Positions 1 to 11,878 of a stretch of DNA of 64,000 nucleotides are shown piece after piece. The position numbers were made by a program, and so were the translations under genes. The stretch lies in assembly GCF_037975245.1 (NCBI RefSeq), contig NC_092572.1, positions 11,791,769-11,855,768 of the forward strand, in the 5' to 3' direction. The notes below the pieces were generated by a model that saw only the letters and a list, made by a program, of their open reading frames with translations, was not told where the DNA came from and searched no databases. The stretch is from Apostichopus japonicus (taxonomy: Eukaryota > Echinodermata > Holothuroidea > Aspidochirotida > Stichopodidae). Each line of letters starts with the position of its first letter. Position 1 is the stretch's first letter.

Positions 1-83
1 CATCAAGAGAAATGTTTCTAGCTTTAATTAACATGTGACCAAGATTCATACTATATGGATGGATAGGGTTATAAATGCAGATA

Positions 84-140
84 AGGTCAAAAGGTCATAA
101 GACATGCATAGTCCCCTAATTATGCAAAAATAAAAGGTCA
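84..140 (+). promoter_or_regulatory. Cluster of AGGTCA half-sites including a perfect DR2
   Basis: Two exact AGGTCA hexamers lie at 84-89 and 92-97 with a 2-bp spacer, and a third lies at 135-140. A direct repeat with spacing 2 is a classical RXR-heterodimer (RAR-type) site. The motifs are seen directly. Receptor binding is inference, since half-sites occur by chance in 64 kb. Confidence 0.3.
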
Positions 141-608
141 AAAGCTGGTCACTTGTGTTCACTTAATTAATATCATAAGCTTTGCTAATTTCAATCTAAT
201 TTAAGACAAAAAAAATTACATTTCTTTTGAATTTTATGATAACAGACTTCTTATCTGTTACTAAACTTCACTGAAGTTGTGCACTTTTTCTATAACATGT
301 CTGCGATGACCAACTCTTAGAAATCGGTGTTATTTATATATGTAATACATCTCTATCGCACTTTATTTAAAAAATTTCCATTATACATATTCTTTCCTTC
401 CCATTTGTTTTCTTGTCTTTGTTTTGTTAATTTCTCTTCCTTCTTATTCTTCTTCCATTTTCTTTTTAGTAATTTCCTCCAAAAGCATCAATTAAATGTG
501 AATAATTATAAATGAAACTCTGTACTATGTTCAGTAAAGATTGGATTGTATGTAGATCACACTTTTACAATCAGATTGGATGTGGCAAGGTCTCACTTAC
601 TGTTACAG

Positions 609-717
609 GCTCGATGGAACAGAAGTGAGGGCACTATACCACATTACAGGTCTTACAAGATATGATCGAGGGCGCTATGCTGAAACTAACCAGGAAAAAT
701 TCTTGAAGCATGATTAA
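609..717 (+). CDS. Candidate last coding exon, doublecortin (DCX)-domain-like end
   Basis: An acceptor-like TTACTGTTACAG ends at 608. After one split-codon base, 35 codons run open to TAA at 715-717. The peptide contains LDGTEVRALYHIT and then GRYAETNQEKFLK. This spacing resembles the C-terminal half of a doublecortin domain (Y-x-[LI]-D-G, then V/I, then G-x-Y and a final F-x-K), the fold by which DCX-family proteins bind microtubules. The frame is also open 18 codons upstream and gives Tyr-Arg before Leu-Asp-Gly, so the true exon start is uncertain. If real, this is the end of a gene lying left of the window. There is no full domain, no upstream exon and no clear AATAAA nearby, and a chance open frame is a real alternative. 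Confidence 0.35.
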
Positions 718-2343
718 CATCATATATTTTGTATGTACAGCTCTTTCACGTTCAAGTTACTTAGTCTGCTTTTGTAAACATGAATGGATAATTGTACTTT
801 CATAGACACTATAGTTCATTGACAGATAAATACAAATATGGCTGGGAAAAAGTTTTCCTGTTTGACAAATTAAGAGTGATTTTATCCTGATATTACAGAA
901 TAGATATCGTTTTTTGTTTAAATATAAACTTGATTGTTTTCTATGCTTATTTTTTTTGTAATATTTGGTTCTTTTTTCTTCGATGGGTTTGCATCTACAT
1001 TTTACTTATTTGCTAAACATAACCAGTTTATTATACATACTGACTTGTTTGCTACACATAACTGGTTTATTATACATACTGGTTAGATATATTGATTGGA
1101 TAAGATTAGGAATATCTTTGACATGTTTACATTAGAGATTAGACCCTGTACTCTGTGTTCAACATTAAAAGTTACCTCTGAGGGTTTTACATTAGACCCC
1201 CACCTAGCCAAATCAGACCCAGCCCTCTTAATCAACAAGCAGGCATTTGAGTTTCTTTTATATAGAGAAAGGGATGAAACAATAAAAGTTATGTGATGTG
1301 CAGAGCTGGTCTTAATGCATACTACTCTTGTGTCAACATTGAGGTCAAATGTCACTGCTGATCTTGGGTCAGCCATTAGCTGTGTTTACAAATTTAACAC
1401 TGAGAGAATGGTCTGACCCTCACTGGACCATACAAGGTCTAAATCATGGGGCCTGGTTCCATGGTGACACCAAATATTGGACCCCAATTAGGTGTTAGGT
1501 TCAACACCACATCGACTTAAGCGATGATTCTGAAGACAGTAGGCCTATGCACACAGTGGATGGTAACAATAACAGTAATACTAACGATAGTACTAGGAGT
1601 AAGAAAAGGCCTAACGTTACACAGTATCAAGGCAGTGACATTCGGCCCAAGTTTACCACCAGTATTGGGACCACAATATGGTAACATGTCTGCATAACTT
1701 ATGGTCAGGATGTCAAGGCCCATGTAAAATTCAAGGTTAAATTCAATTTAAAAGTTGCTATAGCTATTGGAATTAAATTGTGATGATTGTTGTAGGTAGA
1801 TGAACATTAAATCATGATGTGCAATATTAGCTCAAGAAAATGATATCTTGGAGTATTAGTGTAAAAGTTTCTAAATAGCTTTTCCACTTTTCAATATATT
1901 TAACCTTAAATATACCACACCTCAGGATTGTTCTATTAAGGCTAAATTGGTGATGATGTCTGTCCCCATTCGTGCAGGCCTAAAATGTTTAAGTGAATCC
2001 AATAGTTTATATATTCTATCAACCAAAGTTCTTTAAATTGAATGTCATGTGAACAACATAACACCCATTCTACACCACAAACTTGTTACACATTATAAAC
2101 ATGTCATTTTAGGCCATAAGTTGTATGTTTTCTTATTTAGGTCTGAGTTGCATCTTATTAGGAACATGTCCTAAAGGTCTTGTGTGTTAGTCCAGTAGTG
2201 TAGCCATTGTCATTAATAAGCCTCCGATATCTAAATGAAAATGATATTTTTCAAAACTTCTATAACAGGCAAAATATACTATATAGCACTTTTTAACAGT
2301 CTACAACAATTGTCAAAATTAATTTCATGCCCAGAAGTTATCT
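718..2343. other. Non-coding AT-rich DNA
   Basis: No repeat array, RNA gene or convincing exon was seen. At 1083-1376 both strands stay open for 66-97 codons, but the peptides resemble nothing I know and no good splice sites bound them. Confidence 0.4.
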
Positions 2344-3460
2344 TTAAATCATTAAATTAAAAAAGACCAACCAGTTTGTCTTCAAGTGGGAACTGACGCT
2401 GATTATCTGTATATTGTAACACAGTGAACCAAATGCAACTTTCACACAGATGTTCACTGCTATTATTGTATGCTGCCACCACATTTTGTGATATAACTGC
2501 TCTAAGTTTTGGTTCTGATGTACTGCCACTACTTTTACTTCAAAACGCAACTTTCTTGCTCTGGTGTCATAATCAAACAATTCAACTGATTGTACCAATA
2601 TCTGTTCTTGTTTTGCCTTCTGCAGAACAGCCATTGCATACCTTAGTAAAAGAGCTCTCTATATTTTTTTTTTTTTTTTTTTGACTGTTTACTTCTTATC
2701 ACACTGATTCAAGTATTAATACATAATTGAAAATGCCTCAATCAAATGTAAGGTATACGATGCTTAGTTCAAATCAAAACAATCATTGTCTTCATATTCC
2801 AGCATGTTTTCCATACCAATAACAACCAGCAAATACAGGGTCATAGTCAAATGATTCTAGCAAATTATACACAACGCTCAAACTTGCAAAGTGTTCGGTA
2901 ATGTTAATGCATGTTTCCATTATAAAGTATGGCACATAGATTCTGGCAATTCATATAGTACAAGGCTTTGAGAGCTATTAACATGTATGTTAATGGAGAT
3001 AATTGCTGTATATGCATTAAACATTAGGTTCATTAATCAAAGTCAGTCCACAGGGCGCTGGTAATCAAGGTATAGCTAAGGATAAGTTCTACCACTAAAG
3101 ATTGAATAAAATGTGAGTTATGTTAACTTTAAAATTTACATGCCTTTAGTACCGCCGTTCAAGTAATAAAACATAATGAAATGTTTCATAAAAAAATATG
3201 CTTTGAAGTAAAATTCCTTTCAGCCCAAATATATTATACATAAACTTTTACCTTGATGATGATAATTCAAGCCATAATTACTCAAAATTTTATATAATTT
3301 TGCAAATATTGAAGATAATTTACTCAATTTTTTTTTTAAATATTACAAATATTTAGTAATAATGCTACATGTATGCATGGGCCCAATCAATCTCCATCTG
3401 TTATTAGGGAAACGTAATAAGACATGAATGCTGTTACCCAGATGAAGCGTACCATGCACA
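2344..3460. other. Unassigned DNA with overlapping open frames and a T-run
   Basis: A minus-strand frame at 2344-2634 (96 codons) begins MAVLQKAKQEQILVQ and overlaps a plus-strand frame at 2424-2684. A T-run lies at about 2665-2683, so the minus-strand frame starts just after an A-run. Mutual overlap and low complexity argue against coding. The rest, to 3460, is AT-rich with no recognisable feature. Confidence 0.3.
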
Positions 3461-3479
3461 GTACCCTATACACTGTACA

Positions 3480-3645
3480 GGAAATAATTAAAATAGTGTT
3501 CAAACTTTGTATAGCATTTTTGAAGGATCTGAGCTTTGTCTCTGTGGTTCATGTGTGCAAAAACTGATATGCCTTTGCACTTGTATGGCAGTTTGAAATT
3601 ATGCACTGTATTTTGCGATGCGATACCGAATAAATTATTCCTTGT
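3480..3645 (+). repeat. Dispersed repeat, copy 1 of 3
   Basis: The right end reads TTTTGCGATGCGATACCGAA followed by TAAATTATT. Related ends occur at 7342-7370 and 43985-44012. The leftward similarity (GTTCAAA, TAGCATTTTTGAA, TTTGTCTCT) is shared with the 7-kb copy at about 7030-7075. It looks like an old interspersed element. The class is unknown and no TIR or poly-A was seen. Confidence 0.5.
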
Positions 3646-3656
3646 ACACACTTGAG

Positions 3657-3715
3657 TGTTTACTTCTATAGCTTTTACTTATAGCTTTACTTATAGTTTA
3701 CTTATAGCTTTACAA
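3657..3715. repeat. Short tandem repeat of TTTACTTATAGC-type units
   Basis: About four imperfect 12-16 bp units of CTTATAGCTTTA lie directly after the dispersed repeat copy. Confidence 0.7.
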
Positions 3716-4026
3716 GAACCGTTTACAGTGACATATATGCTTAGGTGGCCACCATATTTCATACTTTTAAAAAAAAAAACTGACACAGCACATTAGTTAA
3801 ACTGTAATTTGATGCACAGAATAAGCTTAGATCCCACACAGTGTACCACAATTTGAAATCCTAGCAAACACAGTTTACACATTTCAAAAGTGCACCCACC
3901 AATATGGGGTGTGTGTCAACAGATATTTGTGAGAAATGTTGAAAACGGCACATATTTTTCGAACACAGGAAAGATCGGAGGCCTTAATTATACTGTTCAA
4001 ATCACTCAAGCCTTATTCAGTTTTTA

Positions 4027-4565
4027 GTGCAAAGAATTACCCCTTTATTGGGGCATATTTCTCAATATGATTTACATGACCCAGATTTTCATTGCTTACT
4101 GAGAAACATTCCACTCAAGTTGACAATGTTGTACCAGAGGCGGCAATCTGCAAGACATCCAGACAAGACAGTATCTACAAAAGTCACAAATAAAATGCTT
4201 CACTTCAAGAGCTAAAGCATGAACTGTATTCACTGAGGTTCAACAAAATATCTTTGATTCCTGGAGCTGACTGAAAAACTTTAAGAAATTCTTTCAAATG
4301 AGTAGTAAAAGCAACCAGAAATCACAGATATATAAGGTTTGTCATCAAATATATGCCAATAAACAGGCAGCTCACTGGGATGGACTTTGGTGTGTGTGTG
4401 GGAGTGGGGTTCAAGGGGTGGGGAGGGGGGTGAAGGGACTGGAGGAGGGTGACGATGACACTGGTTATAAAATAAAGTAACACCATCTTCCCACAAGTGC
4501 TGGTTATAAGAATAAAACCCAATCGAAAGATGCTGCAGTCAAAATAAACTAATATGGCTTTCAAG
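4027..4565. other. Unassigned, with GT/G-rich patch
   Basis: A G-rich tract at about 4391-4450 (GTGTGTGTGTG, then GGGGAGGGGGG) keeps several frames open. No exon or RNA gene can be supported. A 62-codon plus frame at 4027-4215 has no recognisable content. Confidence 0.4.
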
Positions 4566-4569
4566 TCAT

Positions 4570-4970
4570 AATTATAACAAATTCATACTCCATCAAAGTC
4601 ACAATTGGTTAACTATTCTGTCTACATGACATCATCAACCAACCCTGAGTAACATGAAGGGGGTTAGGGGAGACAGGCACAAAAAAACATCATCTTTGGC
4701 TTATATCACAGAGTTCTTTGTGAAGAGCAAGAAAATACTTTTCCAAGATGAACAAGATTTTTCTTGATTGTTTGGGCAAGTTGTTCATGACAAAGTTATA
4801 TCTCTATCACACATAGACCAAATAATAACGGTTGGCTTTGTGTCTGAATTTATGCTGCTGAATTCAGAGATATACCAAACTAATCATACTCCTTCAAAAT
4901 CCAAATTTTGGTTAACAAATTGTTTCGTCTATATGATGAGACGTTTCATCAACTGACTGAGGGGGAATTC
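4570..4970 (+). repeat. Diverged direct repeat, about 0.3 kb period
   Basis: The segment at about 4575-4650 (CATACTCCATCAAAG, then TTGGTTAAC, then CATCAACCAACC) recurs at about 4885-4960 (CATACTCCTTCAAAA, then TTGGTTAAC, then CATCAACTGACTG). It looks like an old local duplication. Confidence 0.45.
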
Positions 4971-5098
4971 ATATATTATAATCTAGTTTATACAGTTGCA
5001 GTCCAAACAATCCTCTTGGCAGCCATAACAAACCACCTAACAAATTTAAACACAGGATTTTAAGGGTACAAGTGGCGACTAGTTTTTTTTTATTAAAC

Positions 5099-5234
5099 TT
5101 AAACAGGCCGAGGAATCAAGTCTTGAACTGCCCTGATTTTCTGGCTAAACTCATCATCCCTTAAGTGTGTTAATGGATTCACAAATGTCATCTTAAAGCT
5201 CTCCGAGAGTGTGATTCCACATCTCTTAAGAGCC
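5099..5234 (-). CDS. Candidate terminal exon or retrocopy end, unknown protein
   Basis: On the minus strand a GTCAG acceptor-like site lies just right of 5234. It is followed by 44 codons starting ALKRCGITLSESFKM and ending QDLIPRPV, with TAA at 5099-5101. Nine bases beyond the stop is an AATAAA that runs straight into an A-run (forward strand 5082-5095). A stop codon followed by AATAAA and A(n) fits a 3'-terminal exon, or equally the end of a processed retrocopy. I do not recognise the protein. The pyrimidine tract before the acceptor is poor, and chance remains likely. Confidence 0.25.
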
Positions 5235-5400
5235 CTGACGGAGTTTAGCCCTCCAAACCATTTTCAGTAATCAGGGCTAAAAATGTACAAACATCATCAT
5301 GATTGGGGGGAAACCCAAGTTCTTTTTACTGCAAGAATAAACTCGAGAGGTTAACATCAATATGCAGAGCGAATCAAATTGAATTCTAATCTGGTTGATC

Positions 5401-5578
5401 TAGCCCCTGTTATGTGGTAACATCCCTTGTTTCTTACATAGTTTCTGTTATGTGGTAACATTCAATGATAGTTGCATAGCCCGTTACGTGGTAACATTCA
5501 ATGATAGTTACATAGCACCTATTATGTGGTAACATCCCATGATAGGTACATAGCCCCTGTTATGTGGTAACATCCCAT
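5401..5578 (+). repeat. Minisatellite, about 40-bp unit, 5 copies
   Basis: The core GTTATGTGGTAACATCCCAT, plus a variable ATGATAGGTACATAGCCCCT part, is repeated five times. GTGGTAAC is the most conserved block. Confidence 0.85.
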
Positions 5579-5579
5579 A

Positions 5580-7008
5580 AATTTTGTAACTGTATTTTTT
5601 ACTGCACCTGCAGTGTCAGAGTTATTCTTTTTAAACAGGGGTAGGGTAAATGGAGATACACAGATGAACATAAAAGTGATGTCCCTGGACAGTTAGAACT
5701 TTAATCCAGCGGAGTCGCACGATGAGCGATACAGTTACACAAATTCTATAATTTATATCAACTTTGCCAATAAAGTGATAGTGGCATTACCTTACATGAA
5801 TGGGTAACTACAAAAATTTCTTTATCAGATTAAAGATATAACATCTCATTAAATAAAGGGGTTTATCATCTTATGGTTTTGTTAAACTTTTCCGAGGCAG
5901 AATTGTAGTACCCTGGAGTACAACATCATGAGTGTGAGTACAAACATAACTATGATATAGACCAGACTACGATGGAGTACAAAGTTCTAAGGGTGAGGAC
6001 CGGTACTTAATCTTACATCTGTATCTATTAATCCCAAAAGAAGAGCAGAGTACAAATCTACAAACCTAAGTGAGATTACAGCAATTATATGCTAGCACGC
6101 AAGTAATACAAATATGAACCGATTACCAACTTTAGGGTACACGAATCTGTGTGAATTATTCTTCAGAGTGACATAAAGTTACAAATTTTACTCCAAATTA
6201 TAGCTTTAATATCTGATCTGTGAACACACAATCTCATTCACAGTCGTATTTACATAAGTCACCATCTGACAAATAGGTCTGTAAACACAGACTGATAATA
6301 AGAATCAGCTACTTATTCGCACACCTTACAAGTCTGATGACATTGTGCTGGTATTTACTCTGTAAGCAAAGGTAAGTAGTCTTGAACCTTTACGCAAACA
6401 CTTCCAGTTTCCTCTCGGCTTGGTTTGAGTCATTTGTTGGGGGTGGAACAGGTTACAAATTTCAACTCTGATAGAAGAAGTTGCTTCTTAATGAGATTGT
6501 TATGAATGTTTGAGATGTATTTTCTTCCTGCTGTTACCCCATGGCCCTGTTTTACACCCCCATTCCTTTACACTACCCCCAACTGTCAGAACTTGGGGTC
6601 TACAATACATGTCTACTGTATTAATAGGGCTGTGTAACATCAGTAAATTATAAAGGTTAAGAGCAGGCTTGACATTATTGCAATGAAACTGAACCCGCAG
6701 AGTTAGTCACTGTACAATTTAAAGCAGCATACTAAAGCTTGGTCACTAACTTTCAACAATTTACCAGACTTACTCATTGTTTTTACCATCACAACTGAAC
6801 GCTATGAAAAATCCTCCCTAAATACCTAACTCATAGAAGCAGGTAGAAAACAGTAAATTTTCCTTCCCTTTTTATCCTTTATTTTGCTACAACTAACACC
6901 AAGTAAATGGCTACTACTAATTGCATTATTGTTACCAACTTGATTAAGATTTACTTAAATTCCCGAAGCTGTTCATTATATAAGTATACCTGAGTGAAAA
7001 CAAACACT
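5580..7008. other. Non-coding DNA
   Basis: No exon, RNA gene or repeat array could be supported. The sequence is AT-rich and of ordinary complexity. Confidence 0.45.
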
Positions 7009-7009
7009 A

Positions 7010-7376
7010 GGGACATGATTAATTTACTGTTCAAATATTGCGTAGCAGTTTTGAAACTTCTGAAGTTTGTCTCTTATAAAATACTATGTGTTCCTGTGTA
7101 AAAGACTGCTTTGGACTTATATATTGCAATTTGCCCATTTTGCAATGCATTTGCATACCATTTTGTATAGCATCTTACATAACATTTTGCATACCATTTT
7201 GCCTACCATATTGCATACCATTTTGCAAAACAGTTTGCATACCATTTTGCATACCATTTTGCAAAACAGTTTGCATACCATTTTGCATAACATTTTGCAT
7301 ACAATTTTGCATAACATTTTGCGTAGCATTTTGCGTAGCATTTTGCGAAGCGATACTGAATAAATGATATCCTGAA
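7010..7376 (+). repeat. Dispersed repeat, copy 2, enlarged by an internal minisatellite
   Basis: Its left part (TGTTCAAATATTGCGTAGCA) and right part (GCGAAGCGATACTGAATAAA) match the copies at 3480 and 43925. Only in this copy is the middle expanded into 12-bp units. Confidence 0.55.
7141..7352 (+). repeat. 12-bp minisatellite inside the dispersed repeat
   Basis: About 17 units of GCATACCATTTT and variants (GCAAAACAGTTT, GCATAACATTTT, GCGTAGCATTTT). One 36-bp superunit is repeated in the middle. Because 12 is a multiple of 3, all frames stay open, giving false proteins such as MLRKMLRKMLCK. Confidence 0.9.
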
Positions 7377-7477
7377 TACTGGACAGAGATAAAGATTATA
7401 TTATAGTTGCTGTTATGAACTAAAGTGTAACTTAAAAAGCAAATCCATATCAATAAACAAAGACATGTATTCAAACT

Positions 7478-7502
7478 TGACAGACAGACAGACAGACAGA
7501 CA
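7478..7502. repeat. (GACA)n microsatellite
   Basis: About six perfect GACA units, followed by a degenerate tail to about 7517. Confidence 0.9.
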
Positions 7503-7559
7503 AATAGATGGACAGATCTAAAATGTTTTCTGCCAACAACCTCACTAAAACTGAATGAT

Positions 7560-8400
7560 GGAACCTCCATATTTTGTTTTTCCCACAATATTATTATTGA
7601 ATTTTTTTCAGTTTTCGTCCAGTTTTCCAAACCCCTGTCTTTTGCTAATGGAAAACCTATATTTCCTGACTAAATTTGTCAAATCCATCAGGCCCACTCG
7701 GATAAGCAAATATTATTACCTTCAGCAGCCATTCAAGATCAGTGGAGATCCCTAGGGACTGTCCCTGAACACGATTTTATTGGTTTTAATTGGGAAGGCT
7801 ATCAGAAAGCCAAAAATAAAGAGGGAAAAAAACAAAATTCACCAGTCCGTACCTCTCAAATAAGTAGTCTGCAGAGAGATGTTCAAGAACTGATGAGCTA
7901 TGTTGGTTTGTAATATCCAGAGAATTAACAAATTATTCTAAACAAAAATATTACCAGTCAAAAACCTCTGCTTTTATATGTCCTCTCTGGATAGGTTAAC
8001 ACTGAAAGGTATTGTACATTTCTGGCTAGTAAACCTTGCTTGAAATCATGGGTATTTATCTGCATTTCATTGAATTCTTAAATAACAAAATCAACATGCC
8101 AGGAACGTAAACACAATTCCCGAGAGAAGTTTTCTTATCAAATTGGTGGTTAAAGTTTAACAACATTAATTAACTTCTTCAACGATCTATAGTGCTTTTT
8201 CTTTTCTTTTTGGCTCAGCTGGAGAAATAACAACCTTGATGTTGAACTGGTAGTTGCAATTAGGTGCAGTTGGAGCCAATGGAACACAAAGTAAAATCAA
8301 TTGTAAGGAAATATTCTATAGGGTGAAGAAAATCTCAGCTTTTCATGGAAATGTGTATAAGAAACAAGTCTGGGGTATAAGATAGACAGTATACATAAAA
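7560..8400. other. Non-coding DNA
   Basis: No feature could be supported. The open frames are short and unrecognisable. Confidence 0.45.
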
Positions 8401-8450
8401 TACTTCACCTAGAATGTCCACACATGGCTATGTGTATTATAGCAAGAAAG

Positions 8451-8508
8451 GAGTATGTCCACAGTAGTATGTCCACAGTAGTATGTCCACAGGATAATGT
8501 CCACAGGA
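8451..8508 (+). repeat. 15-bp tandem repeat
   Basis: Four units of AGTATGTCCACAGT type, the last one diverged (GATAATGTCCACAG). A single related unit lies at 8411-8424. Confidence 0.85.
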
Positions 8509-8509
8509 C

Positions 8510-9750
8510 AGCATTTTCAGGAGTAGTGTACTTGAATAACGACTACCAAAGTATTGTTGATTACTATCAACTAATTCTTTTTTGCTTTTTAATAAAAAAT
8601 CCTTTTTTTCTTTCTTTTTTAATTTAATTCTATCAGCTCTTAGCAAAATTGTCCCCTAAAAAATTCCCCTTATATTTACATTTGCTGCAATTTTATAGGA
8701 CTGGCTCCATCTCAACCCCTTGCCAACTCACCCTTGTCCCCCCCCCCCCTTCCATACCATCACCATTTTGGCTGTAATAGTCAATAGCCAAACTGGGAGG
8801 CCAAATTGGGTGGGAAAAAATGCCAAATACTAATTTGCTGTTATTCTATAACAATCAATTGACACTCTACATGTACGAAATGTGTGAGTTCAAATTTTTT
8901 TTTTTTTTTTTTGGCGAACTGGGAGTCTCTTTGATAAATGAACGTTAGGGAGTGACAAGCGGTAACAAACATCCCGTTGTAAAAGTATCTAACGATATTA
9001 CTGCCGCAATGAGTCGATCTGAACATCATGAAACAATTGAAACGAATGTTCTGAACCGAGAAATTAAACAATTCTCAGTCACAATTTCTCTTAAAATTGG
9101 ATAGGTTTCATTTTTGTAAAGCTGATGAAATTTGAGAAATGCCAAATTTGTTCTGAGTTTCTTTGTGTGTATGCTAAGAACGCCAATCTGACAAGGCTGA
9201 CTCCGAGCAAAGAGTTTTGTGATCTAGCTCTGAACTGTCCTAACAGAAGCAATATAAATATCTCCGTGACTGTATCACCATGCAGCAACAACAACAGATT
9301 TCAGTCATTCCCTGATCTGCCGGAGGTGCTGTTTCACCAAAACTGAGATAGAAAACACTGAACTGAAAGTTCTCAAAAATGTGACTGGAATTTTGCCTGA
9401 CAGGCAGACAGGACACAGCCAAACCATTTAGGAGCAATTGTCACCCAAACCCAAACACCTGCAGTCACAGCATAGGCAATTATTGTCAGTTTATCATAAC
9501 ACATCTGGGTTGAAACTAAAAAAAACTCAAAATATTGATCTCTGTTTAACCCAAGCCTTCCATGGAAAGAAGGTTTTAAGTTGGCAAGGAAATCAAAATT
9601 TGAGTAATCTTATTGTCACAGATCACAAATATGAGGACTGTTTATCTGTAGTATTCCAAATGTTTAGAAAGGATGAAAGTATCAGATATGATCTAAAATG
9701 GCATTTACCAGAAAGTGTGTGTATATGTGTATGTTTTCTTACATGTGTAT
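8510..9750. other. Mostly non-coding, with poly-C and poly-T runs
   Basis: C12 at 8738-8749 and a T-run of about 18 near 8895-8912. Plus-strand frames at 9125-9346 and 9438-9779 give peptides I do not recognise. The second runs into the (AT)n tract and is best treated as chance. Confidence 0.4.
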
Positions 9751-9776
9751 ACATATATATATATATATATATATAT

Positions 9777-10151
9777 TAGTGTTTACACGGGTCCAAAAAT
9801 CGGGAACCGGGTACCCGAGGGCCGTTACCCGTCGGGTATCCGGGTACCCGGAAAAAATTTGTTTACCCTCGTATATCACGATTTTCAAGTAATAACATAT
9901 TGGATGCTGTAATAAATGCATTATATTATTTTCCTTCTTTGAAATAAACGAATGAATGAATAAATAATAATTTCTTCCACATGGTAGCCTAACACCACAC
10001 TAAGTCAATGAGAAATCTGCCTAACCGTCGGTTTGCCAATTTTTTTTTTTTTTAAATAACACTTTGCTTAGGATTCGGGTAATAAATTAGGAACCGGGTA
10101 GTATCGCGCCGGGCGGGTACCCGGGTACCTGGATAACCCGTGCAAACACTA
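9777..10151. mobile_element. hAT-type MITE (non-autonomous DNA transposon), 375 bp
   Basis: Terminal inverted repeats are TAGTGTTTACACGGGT on the left and TAGTGTTTGCACGGGT read inward from the right (15 of 16 match). Both continue into CGGGTACCCG-rich subterminal DNA. The element sits in an (AT)n tract with 8-bp ATATATAT on both sides (9769-9776 and 10152-10159), consistent with the 8-bp target duplication of hAT transposons, though an (AT)n target makes this less decisive. There is no transposase. The interior is AT-rich with a short A/T tract. It would depend on a hAT transposase elsewhere. Confidence 0.85.
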
Positions 10152-10159
10152 ATATATAT

Positions 10160-11870
10160 ATATATATATATATGTATACACCTTTCATGCACCGAGGAGA
10201 TTTAACGTTGAGAGGTTTCCATCTACGGTTCTTGATAGCAGTTTTCAAACTAATTCTGCATAATGGTATCAACCACATTCAAACCTTTAAGCACCATTTT
10301 ATGCTTTCACTTTTAAAGTTAAATCCCCCCCCCCCCCCTCTTCCTTTATAAGGTCATTGGGAGATTCTTGATCTTTAATGGAAAATAAAATGTTATCAAT
10401 TTTTAGCAGACAATTTGGTGGCTATATTGATGACAGACCAGCTGTAATCCTGCAAAGATTTGTTTTTACCTACTGTATTCTGTCTCTGCTCACAGAGATG
10501 TTCTGTAATATAGGTCAATATGTTATACCTGGCTAAGTTCTTATTCATATAATATAACAGAATAGAAAGCTTATCAGGGGAAAAAATCAGAAATGGAAAC
10601 TTTATTGGTCTAAGAATCTGTGGTTCTGTCACATACTTGTCACCATAAAGAGCTTTATAATGAGCCAAAAATTGTTTCCATCTGGCACATTATTTTATAT
10701 CAAAGACTTGCTTCATCTCGGTCCCTGGAGCTAGAGGAATACTTGCTTCCTCCATCCCGATCCTGACCCAGAAGCGGGGCGACAGGCTTCTCATACCACC
10801 GATCTCCCATTACTGACATCCCCCAAGATTTATGGCTGTTTTTTTTTTTTGTACGACTATTAGGCTCTGCTAACTTAATTACAGCAAATTAGCACCAAGT
10901 GTAGAGGGGGCGAAGGGAGGGGGGAAATAAAAAGCCCAATTGGTTATCTCTACATCTTTTGCCAGTTACACAAGGCAGGCGCTACGATTGAACTGTTGGG
11001 TAATATTCCTTGCTCATCCCTCCTAAATCTCTCGAGCTGAGACAACATCTTGACATAAATTGGAGGGAATCTGTCACCAGCACATCTTCGAACATGAAAT
11101 GACATCGGTCGTAAATTTCGGCAGCTGCATGGAATATATGGGGTTGGCTGCCACCCAAACACTGTGATAAAAACAATTTGTAGATGATAGGAGAGGCTGG
11201 GGTAAGAGACTCTAGGTATTACAGAGACCGGGTCATAAATGCTTTATGATCAAGTATTATTATCTAGAAAGGGGTCAGGAGCTAAGGCTGAACTGGTGAG
11301 AACCTCCTTTCTATAATTTATACTGACAGCGGAATTTCCAGGGAAGAATGAGACAGGGACAGAAAAGCTGGCTGGCAAGGAAAGAAAAAGTTTTTGGATG
11401 GTTTGACGAAATGGTGGTGGAAGTCATTTTAACATACTGTTTGTAAAGTTAACAATGATCGTGAGAAAGTTTGTGTATTTTGGTTGGTCGTTGAAAGAAG
11501 AAAACTAGGTTATAAAGGCAGGTTGGGGATAGGAAGTTAAATGCATTAGCGACTCTATATCCATTCCACCGAAAAATGAACGGAAAAAACCTCTGAAAGA
11601 AGCTTAAATACGTATAGAGGCATGTGTTCAAAGTTGTGTGGAAAATAGTCACTGACAAATCTAGAACGAGAATGACATCAAAGTTGCAAGATATAATAAC
11701 AGCAGTTTGAAACAAAACACCCTGAATAATGTAATGCATTTCTCAAAGGTATGGAGAGGGGGTGGGGGGGGCGATGTCCTCCTCGTAGGCCCCTGTCCAA
11801 GGCCACAAACAGCCAACACTAGAGGGTCGATGCCAAGGTGACGACGGTGAAAATTGGGGTCGACAAGCAA
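10160..11870. other. Non-coding DNA with C14 run
   Basis: C14 lies at 10325-10338, and a short G-rich patch at about 10905-10924. Minus frames at 10396-10668 and 10950-11176 are unrecognised. No exon could be supported. Confidence 0.4.
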
Positions 11871-11878
11871 AACAAAGT

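Noticed and set aside
7067-7630. Long repetitive frames on both strands (CIPFCIPFC- and KMLCKMVCK-like)
   Set aside because: Produced by the 12-bp minisatellite, whose period keeps every frame open.
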